A stretch of DNA of 5,223 nt from a bacterium (GTDB taxonomy: Bacteria; Vulcanimicrobiota; Xenobia; RGZZ01): NCBI GenBank assembly GCA_021782195.1, contig JAJXVI010000231.1:1-5223 (forward strand), written 5' to 3'. Under the pieces are notes generated by a model, which was not told where the DNA came from, did not search any database, and saw nothing but the letters and a program-made list of their open reading frames with translations. The position numbers were made by a program, and so were the translations under genes. This document shows, in pieces, positions 1 to 3,977 of the stretch. Each line of letters begins with the position of its first letter. Within the stretch, counting starts at the first letter, position 1.

Positions 1-1
1 G

Positions 2-1243
2 GCCGCAGATGCCGCGAGACCGAACGCCGTGGCAGTCAGCAACTGTGCACTCGCGACCCCCAGTCCCAGGAAGAAGCCGGTTGGCACGCTCGCCGATCTG
101 CGCGTAGGTTTCGATGGGCTGCTCGGGCAGTATTCCCTGCTGGCCTGGGGTGCAATTCTCAGCACGCCGGATCACAGGCGGGCTGCATTCAATGATGCGG
201 TGTCCGCGTTGAACCAGAACGCGCGAGGGCTTGCATCGTTTGTCGGTAGAATCTATGGTGACACAAGCGCGACCGCCTGGTTGACGCTCTGGAAGCACGG
301 AGACGACAACGTGCTGGCCTATGCGCAGGCCGTGGCCACTCACAACAAGGCCCAGGAAGTCCAGGCTTCAAACTACCTGATCGACACCTATCCTGGCCTG
401 TTCGGGGCAGAGGTCGCGGGCCTTACGCACGGCGGGGTTCCGGCCGACGAGGCGTCTGCTCGCGTTCGCGAGGCGATGGTGGCCATCAAGGCCGTGGCCG
501 ATCAGCAGGCGCTTCGCAACTTCAACGCGGAAGGTCACGCATTTGATGAACTCCGCCGGGCCATGGGAGTCCTGGCCCGTCGCATGAGTGAGGCGGTCCA
601 GAAACAGTTCCCGTCGCGTTGGGTCGGTAGCTCGGACCTGGCGACCCTGAACCTGCGCGTGCGTCTCGACTCGCTCCTGCAGCAGCAGATGTTCACGCTT
701 GCGGTGGCCACTCGCGCCAACCTCGCGAGCAACATCGACCTCTACTACGCCCTTTTTGCACGTTCCGAACTTTTGACAGACGCGATGTCCGGTGAGTTGA
801 GCGCGTACGGTGGTTCCGACTTCGGCTCCTCTTTCGTAACCGCGTGGAAGAAGTACACCAGTTCACTGCACGAGTTTGAAAAGGCGTGTGAGTCACATGA
901 CACGACGCTCCAGAAACGTATCCTGGGCGACCTTTCAAGATACGGGAAGTCGATCTGTGAAGTGTTTGTGCCTCCAACGGTGAACCGGCTGGTCATTCCG
1001 CCCCGCAAGGGCCACAAGCGTCCACCGGCTCCAAAGCCGTCGCCGTTCCTCAAGGTAGTGCAGAACTTCATTCTCGCAAACGTGCAGGTCATTCGTGTGG
1101 AATCGCACCGCGACTCCTCGTTCGGAGTCATGCGTCGCGTCTGGCACGATACCGACACGCTGGCTCTCAACATCTCCTCCCTCGTCGTCGGACGCTTCGG
1201 ACACCATCCGCAGCCCGTTCCGCCACAGGCCTCGGGTAACTGA
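2..1243 (+). CDS. Helical two-repeat protein of unknown function, 5' end outside the window
   Basis: The frame is open from base 2 to a TGA at 1241-1243. A GTG at 29 gives 404 residues but has no clear ribosome binding site, so the real start probably lies upstream. Counting from that GTG, residues about 24-125 and 209-310 look like two copies of one helical domain. Each begins LRV-x-hydrophobic-D-x-LL-x-Q (LRVGFDGLLGQY; LRVRLDSLLQQQ). Each then has a YG-containing segment (IYGDTSATAWLTLWK; AYGGSDFGSSFVTAWKKY) followed by a helix. A helical linker (145-200) joins them. Residues about 318-345 are rich in Pro and basic residues, and a C-terminal segment without recognised motifs follows. From memory, the repeat resembles a helical domain in secreted Firmicutes proteins often labelled copper-amine-oxidase-like, where the LL motif is followed by EH. 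That His is missing here. Whether a signal peptide exists is hidden by the left edge. The coding call is solid; the function is unknown. Confidence 0.8.
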   Translation, partial: AADAARPNAVAVSNCALATPSPRKKPVGTLADLRVGFDGLLGQYSLLAWGAILSTPDHRRAAFNDAVSALNQNARGLASFVGRIYGDTSATAWLTLWKHGDDNVLAYAQAVATHNKAQEVQASNYLIDTYPGLFGAEVAGLTHGGVPADEASARVREAMVAIKAVADQQALRNFNAEGHAFDELRRAMGVLARRMSEAVQKQFPSRWVGSSDLATLNLRVRLDSLLQQQMFTLAVATRANLASNIDLYYALFARSELLTDAMSGELSAYGGSDFGSSFVTAWKKYTSSLHEFEKACESHDTTLQKRILGDLSRYGKSICEVFVPPTVNRLVIPPRKGHKRPPAPKPSPFLKVVQNFILANVQVIRVESHRDSSFGVMRRVWHDTDTLALNISSLVVGRFGHHPQPVPPQASGN

Positions 1244-1250
1244 GCTGCCC

Positions 1251-1273
1251 GACTGACGCGACGGCGTTCAGTC
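1251..1273 (+). terminator. Possible terminator hairpin after the two-repeat gene
   Basis: This inverted repeat begins 8 bases past the stop codon. GACTGA (1251-1256) plus CGC (1257-1259) pair with GCG (1264-1266) and TCAGTC (1268-1273), with loop GACG and one bulged T at 1267. The stem is 9 bp. The bases after it (ACCTTAT) do not form a proper T-run, so intrinsic termination would be weak. It may instead be a 3'-end stabilising hairpin. Confidence 0.4.
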
Positions 1274-1299
1274 ACCTTATCCGTCTCGGAACGCGTCGT

Positions 1300-1423
1300 G
1301 CGCGGGGCATCTCAGCCTCAGCCGGCGCGTTCCGCTTTGCGCGGGGCATCTCAGCCTCAGCCGGCGCGTTCCGCTTTGCGCGGGGCATCTCAGCCTCGCA
1401 CGGCGCGTTCCGCTTTGCGCGGG
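1300..1423. repeat. 39-bp direct repeat array, three copies plus a stub
   Basis: Three head-to-tail 39-bp units lie at 1300-1338, 1339-1377 and 1378-1416, followed by a 7-base start of a fourth at 1417-1423. Each unit opens GCGCGGGGCATCTCAGCCTC and closes GGCGCGTTCCGCTTT. Copies 1 and 2 are identical. Copy 3 differs at three adjacent bases (AGC to GCA at about unit positions 21-23). There are no spacers. Because 39 is a multiple of 3, open frames run through it on both strands, but they give low-complexity Arg/Ser/Ala or Arg/Leu/Cys peptides and are unlikely to be real proteins. The flank at 1287-1295 (CGGAACGCG) is the exact reverse complement of CGCGTTCCG inside each unit, so the flank can pair with the repeats. 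It is probably a VNTR or an extragenic repetitive element. Confidence 0.85.
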
Positions 1424-1495
1424 AACTGCTTTCCGCAGCGTCAACGTGTCTTTCCCCGTGCAGGCGAAGGAAGGAGAGCCATCACGCCGATTCCT

Positions 1496-1522
1496 GGCGT
1501 CCGTTTCTCTTCCGGGGACGCC
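1496..1522. repeat. Inverted repeat, 7-bp arms, between convergent genes
   Basis: GGCGTCC (1496-1502) is the exact reverse complement of GGACGCC (1516-1522), separated by 13 bases. No T-run follows on either strand, so it is not a textbook terminator. It lies downstream of both flanking genes and could act as a 3'-end structure. Confidence 0.4.
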
Positions 1523-1550
1523 CACCCGGGCCCGTACGGTTCGCGGGTGG
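1522..1550. repeat. Inverted repeat enclosing the palindrome CCGTACGG
   Basis: CCACCCG (1522-1528) pairs exactly with CGGGTGG (1544-1550). The 15-base interior contains the perfect 8-bp palindrome CCGTACGG (1532-1539). It abuts the previous inverted repeat, sharing base 1522, so the two hairpins would compete or stack. No T-run is present. It could be a bidirectional transcript-end structure or part of a dispersed extragenic repeat. Confidence 0.4.
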
Positions 1551-1598
1551 CGAGCCAGAGGAACTGCGGGATACGCGTCTTGCCGCGCGACGGTTCTC

Positions 1599-2621
1599 TC
1601 AGTGCGTCTCCGCTGCCTTCTCGAGCCTGCCTTCCATCCGCACGAAGCGCGGGCTGTCGAGCACCTTTCGACAGGCAGTGACCGACTGGCGCGCAGTGCC
1701 CACTCCGCAAGTTCCGATCGTGAAAAAGCGTGCACCCTCGGAAACCTTCTGTCCTTCCCTGCGCAGATGCGCCACGAGTCGGGCCTTGAGTTTCTTGTAA
1801 CGTGACAGCAGGCGCACCCATCCTGCGTCGGTCTTGAGGAAGGCCTGCACCGCTTCGTGATTGGCCAGAAACCCGGCATATCTGGCGGGGTGGTGCTGCC
1901 GGGCCCAGATCAGGCTGGCCAGGATGAAGATCTTGAACTGACCGCGCGCCGAGATCACGGGCTCGACGCTCTGGATCCACGCCAGCCAGTCTGCGGGTGA
2001 GGTCGCCGCGCGATGCGCGAAGTAGCCATACAGGTCGACGGCGGTGTGTGTGCCGTGGTAGTAGGCATTGAATTCGTCAAGCAGCCCGTAGATTCCGATC
2101 TGTTGCGTGCTCTGGTCAGGGTTTGAAGGCGAAACATAGGTGCTGAACCGGAGGTCGCGTACCGCGTTCGGTATGAGGGGGGCGATCTCAGCCGACGGGA
2201 ACCACGGGGTCAGCCTGACCAGACAGATCTCCCCGATTCGGATCGGGACGGCCAGACTCGAAATCCACGGCCGCTTGCTCTTGCTCAGGAGAAGCCAGGA
2301 GAGTTTGCGTGAAAAGTTGTGCGTGCTCTCGTGTACGGCGGTGCCCAGGGCTGTGATGACCGACAGGCGGGTGTGGCCAGGCACGAAGTCCATGAAGTTC
2401 GCCTTGCCGAACTGTATGGAGTGGTCGCCGAGACGATAGCTCCAGGGGGTGTGCTCGTACGTGTGCACAATGTAGAACCCCTGCGGTGAGTACCGTTTAA
2501 GGACTGAGAGGGCGAAAGTGCGTCGGTGAAGGAGCGGTGCGGCGTTTGCCAGGGACGTACGCATCGTTCCCATTACGGCAAGAAGCGATACAACCATCAG
2601 GACGCGTCGTACGATCGTCAT
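1599..2621 (-). CDS. Secreted putative zinc metallopeptidase (HExxH, gluzincin-like)
   Basis: The product has 340 residues, starting at ATG 2621-2619 with GGAG eight bases upstream. The N-terminus is a plausible Sec signal peptide: positive MTIVRR, a hydrophobic stretch at 7-19, then LANAA (24-28) as the likely cleavage region. The zinc-binding signature is TAVHESTHNF, with H97-E98-S-T-H101; the histidines would bind zinc and E98 would be the catalytic base. About 80 residues on, GLLDEFNAYYHG (179-190) offers E183 as a likely third, gluzincin-type ligand, with N185 and H189 also possible. Residues 107-137 are hydrophobic and lie close to the active site. Two C-terminal cysteines, in the GTCGVG and TACRKV segments, could form a disulfide after export. 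The gene overlaps the stop of the upstream gene in an ATGA arrangement, so translation is probably coupled. I do not recognise the exact peptidase family, and the substrate is unknown. The metallopeptidase call rests on motif spacing and the export signal. Confidence 0.8.
   Translation of the reverse strand: MTIVRRVLMVVSLLAVMGTMRTSLANAAPLLHRRTFALSVLKRYSPQGFYIVHTYEHTPWSYRLGDHSIQFGKANFMDFVPGHTRLSVITALGTAVHESTHNFSRKLSWLLLSKSKRPWISSLAVPIRIGEICLVRLTPWFPSAEIAPLIPNAVRDLRFSTYVSPSNPDQSTQQIGIYGLLDEFNAYYHGTHTAVDLYGYFAHRAATSPADWLAWIQSVEPVISARGQFKIFILASLIWARQHHPARYAGFLANHEAVQAFLKTDAGWVRLLSRYKKLKARLVAHLRREGQKVSEGARFFTIGTCGVGTARQSVTACRKVLDSPRFVRMEGRLEKAAETH
2618..2621 (-). other. ATGA stop/start overlap, likely translational coupling
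   Basis: On the minus strand bases 2621-2618 read ATGA. The TGA ends the hydrophobic-core protein and the ATG begins the metallopeptidase. Such 4-bp overlaps usually mark genes on one transcript whose translation is coupled by re-initiation. Confidence 0.85.
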
Positions 2622-3463
2622 TCGAGAGGCTCCAGGGTGGACGTGCGCGCGACATCATTCGGCGGCGGATGAAGCGCGAGATGCTCCCCCGAGCTTGCGT
2701 GCTCGGCGGTTTCGTGGCCGGAAACGGGGACGTGCGCGGGGACGTGCGCGGGACCGTCCGCTGCCGCGCTCGCGAGAGCCGCCTGTCCCTCGCGCCAGGC
2801 GGATTGCTGGCCGTGGCGATAAAGATCGTAGCCGGTCTTGGCCAGGTCGAACACGAGCCCGGAGATCTGCGTGCCCAGGTAGATTCCCATTGTGACCGGA
2901 TCGGACATGTTTGCGACAAACGGGAGCAGTGAGCCGGCCGTCGAGAGCACGTCTCCGGCAACGAAATGCAGCACGTCCATCTGGCGGTCGGTGCGAGTTG
3001 CCAGCGGATTCTTGAAGGTGCCACGCATTTCTCGTACGTCGGCAAGCAGCGCGGGGATGCCCGTCAGCGTGTTGACGAGGTTGCTTGCCGTCACCAGTGG
3101 CGCCAGGGACGGCGGAAGCGCGATGCAATTGGCCATCATGCCGAGGATGTTGGGGCCGTCGCTGAGGCCCAGGTGAATCACGAGGTTGGTGAGGTCGCGC
3201 GAGACTTCCTCGCAGCGATTCGGTCGCGGAGCCTCGAGACGTCGGAGCGGCGTCAGGTGCGTGGGGGTGCCCGCAGCCCCGGTCAGGCCTTTGGCGATGT
3301 CTTCGGGCCCGTGCGCGGCTTCCGTCGCGTCCGTGGGAGGGAGCGGTGCGGGGAGCGCAAGCGCGAGTTCCGCCCCCGGCTCGCAGGTCGACTCCGAAAC
3401 TTGACGATGGAGCGGCATCGTGCTGGCGCGGTGGCCTGCAACGCGGACGGTTGAATCGAGCAT
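2618..3463 (-). CDS. Hypothetical protein with hydrophobic core and His/Pro-rich tail
   Basis: The product has 281 residues, starting at ATG 3463-3461 with AAGGA (3474-3470) six bases upstream, which supports this start. I recognise no family. There is no signal peptide. Residues 1-90 are Ala/Pro/Thr-rich and look disordered. A hydrophobic part follows in two blocks, about 104-141 (NILGMMANCIALPPSLAPLV, then a segment ending GIPALLADV) and about 164-208 (VLHFVAGDVLSTAGSLLPFV, then MGIYLGTQISGLVFDLA). They are joined by a charged stretch at 142-163. Gly, Ser and polar residues interrupt the blocks, so they could be membrane-associating helices or the packed core of a helical bundle. The tail (236-281) is polar and has six His between 240 and 265. 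Its stop overlaps the metallopeptidase start (ATGA), which argues for joint synthesis. It might be a partner, chaperone, inhibitor or secreted effector, but this is inference from position only. Confidence 0.7.
   Translation of the reverse strand: MLDSTVRVAGHRASTMPLHRQVSESTCEPGAELALALPAPLPPTDATEAAHGPEDIAKGLTGAAGTPTHLTPLRRLEAPRPNRCEEVSRDLTNLVIHLGLSDGPNILGMMANCIALPPSLAPLVTASNLVNTLTGIPALLADVREMRGTFKNPLATRTDRQMDVLHFVAGDVLSTAGSLLPFVANMSDPVTMGIYLGTQISGLVFDLAKTGYDLYRHGQQSAWREGQAALASAAADGPAHVPAHVPVSGHETAEHASSGEHLALHPPPNDVARTSTLEPLE
2726..2749. repeat. 12-bp tandem duplication inside the hypothetical gene
   Basis: GGGGACGTGCGC occurs twice in tandem at 2726-2737 and 2738-2749. On the minus strand it encodes the repeated PAHV in PAHVPAHVP (residues 238-246 of the hypothetical protein). 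It is in frame and probably arose by replication slippage in the disordered tail. Confidence 0.8.
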
Positions 3464-3469
3464 ATGTGT

Positions 3470-3477
3470 TCCTTCCC
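3470..3477 (-). promoter_or_regulatory. Ribosome binding site of the hydrophobic-core gene
   Basis: On the minus strand GGGAAGGA lies six bases before ATG 3463-3461. It is the strongest Shine-Dalgarno match near this gene and fixes the start. Confidence 0.7.
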
Positions 3478-3543
3478 GGATCGATACACGGGTTCCTGGC
3501 AGCCTTCCTTCGAGAAGGCCGGCCGAAAACCCCCTTCTGATGC

Positions 3544-3560
3544 TTGCGGGTATCCCGCAA
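3544..3560. promoter_or_regulatory. 17-bp palindrome, candidate operator
   Basis: TTGCGGG-TAT-CCCGCAA is a perfect inverted repeat with 7-bp arms and a 3-base centre. Its centre (3552) nearly coincides with that of the surrounding 14-bp inverted repeat (3552.5). Its size and symmetry suit a dimeric repressor or activator, and its place between divergent genes suits joint control. No specific regulator is recognised. Confidence 0.5.
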
Positions 3561-3575
3561 CCTACAAGATATAGT
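3544..3575 (+). promoter_or_regulatory. Weak candidate promoter toward the NRPS gene
   Basis: TATAGT (3570-3575) matches five of six bases of the sigma-70 -10 hexamer and sits in the most AT-rich pocket of the region. The only -35-like hexamer is TTGCGG (3544-3549), which matches three of six and is 20 bases away, longer than the optimal 17. If used, the transcript would carry a leader of about 390 bases and the 17-bp palindrome would overlap the promoter. Confidence 0.25.
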
Positions 3576-3610
3576 AGATCGGCCGGCCTTCTAGCCCCCA
3601 GATGTTGAAC

Positions 3611-3633
3611 GGCGCGACCTTTTCGGCCGCGCC
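3611..3633. repeat. Stem-loop in the intergenic region
   Basis: GGCGCGACC (3611-3619) pairs with GGCCGCGCC (3625-3633) over 9 bp with one A-C mismatch and a TTTTC loop. No T-run follows on either strand. If the NRPS promoter lies upstream, it would fold in the leader RNA. Confidence 0.4.
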
Positions 3634-3824
3634 TCCAGAGCCCAGCCCCTTTACCGTTCGCATGTGTGTCGCCGCGATCGATGTGGGCGCACTTTCAAAT
3701 TGAGAGTCCCTGGCACGATAGCATTCCCGTTCGCTGCCTCGACGACGCCACCACTTTCATGTGAGCCCCGACCATCAGTCGCCTTCCATCTTACAGGTGC
3801 AGCAACTCAAGACACCGCACCCTG

Positions 3825-3845
3825 TCGGGGTGACACGAGCCCCGA
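3825..3845. repeat. Short inverted repeat upstream of the NRPS
   Basis: TCGGGG (3825-3830) and CCCCGA (3840-3845) are exact complements separated by nine bases. Six-base arms are common by chance in GC-rich DNA, so significance is low. Confidence 0.25.
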
Positions 3846-3962
3846 GGATTGACCGCGACGCACGTCATTTTCTCTGTTGCAGAGCCCTGGGCACAGGCGC
3901 CCGGAAGCCACGACTCGCACAGGACATCGCAGTCGAAGTTCGAAGCAGAGCCTGTCATCTGC

Positions 3963-3970
3963 GAGGAAGG
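3963..3970 (+). promoter_or_regulatory. Ribosome binding site of the NRPS gene
   Basis: GAGGAAGG ends seven bases before ATG 3978-3980. It is a strong Shine-Dalgarno match and selects this ATG over later in-frame ones such as residue 34, which falls after the conserved C1 motif. Confidence 0.75.
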
Positions 3971-3977
3971 CCGCCCC

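Larger units (their letters stand above)
1244..1598. other. Convergent intergenic region, no convincing gene
   Basis: This stretch separates the 3' ends of the two-repeat gene (+) and the metallopeptidase gene (-). It holds the possible terminator, the 39-bp repeats and two inverted repeats at 1496-1522 and 1522-1550. Frames open across it in several phases encode Arg-, Ser- and Pro-rich sequence typical of GC-rich non-coding DNA. None has a convincing ribosome binding site or recognisable domain. Confidence 0.7.
3513..3592. repeat. 80-bp block with 14-bp inverted ends
   Basis: AGAAGGCCGGCCGA (3513-3526) is the exact reverse complement of TCGGCCGGCCTTCT (3579-3592). The arms are 52 bases apart, and each contains GGCCGGCC, itself palindromic. 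No target-site duplication flanks the block (TTCG to the left, AGCC to the right), so it does not look like a recent small transposon. It could be a regulator site that works by looping, or an extragenic repeat. Confidence 0.75.
3464..3977. other. Divergent intergenic region, 514 bp, no convincing gene
   Basis: This lies between the divergently transcribed hypothetical/metallopeptidase pair and the NRPS gene, so promoters for both should be here. It contains a hairpin at 3502-3519 (GCCTTC / GAAGGC), the 80-bp concentric inverted repeat (3513-3592), an AT-rich pocket at 3562-3579, a hairpin at 3611-3633 and a small inverted repeat at 3825-3845. Short frames in it look like chance. From about 3634 to 3962 I see no clear operator or promoter. 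Confidence 0.65.

Noticed and set aside
29..31. GTG at 29 as the true start of the left-edge gene
   Set aside because: The frame stays open to the left edge and no good ribosome binding site precedes the GTG, so the gene is treated as 5'-truncated.
1300..1423. CRISPR-like array
   Set aside because: The 39-bp units are directly adjacent with no unique spacers, and no cas gene is present.
1277..1879. Minus-strand open frame running from the metallopeptidase 3' end through the 39-bp repeats, considered as a frameshifted extension
   Set aside because: The metallopeptidase frame continues cleanly to its own stop at 1599. The alternative frame is Arg-rich low-complexity sequence with no domain.
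2655..3560. Long minus-strand open frame of 301 codons
   Set aside because: It overlaps the hypothetical gene on the same strand in another phase and is very rich in Arg, Pro and Ala. The 2618-3463 frame has the better ribosome binding site and the ATGA coupling.
3513..3592. Miniature transposable element with 14-bp terminal inverted repeats
   Set aside because: No target-site duplication is seen, and the concentric inner palindrome fits a regulatory site at least as well. It cannot be excluded without a genome-wide search.
3711..3726. Possible sigma-54 promoter beginning TGGCACG upstream of the NRPS
   Set aside because: The -24 half matches well, but the -12 half at the required spacing reads CATTC and lacks the essential GC.
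3464..3977. PIP-box-type type III secretion promoter for the hydrophobic-core gene or the NRPS
   Set aside because: TTCGC occurs at 3657-3661 and 3730-3734, but the spacing of about 70 bases is far from the 15-16 required, and no properly spaced pair was found on the minus strand.
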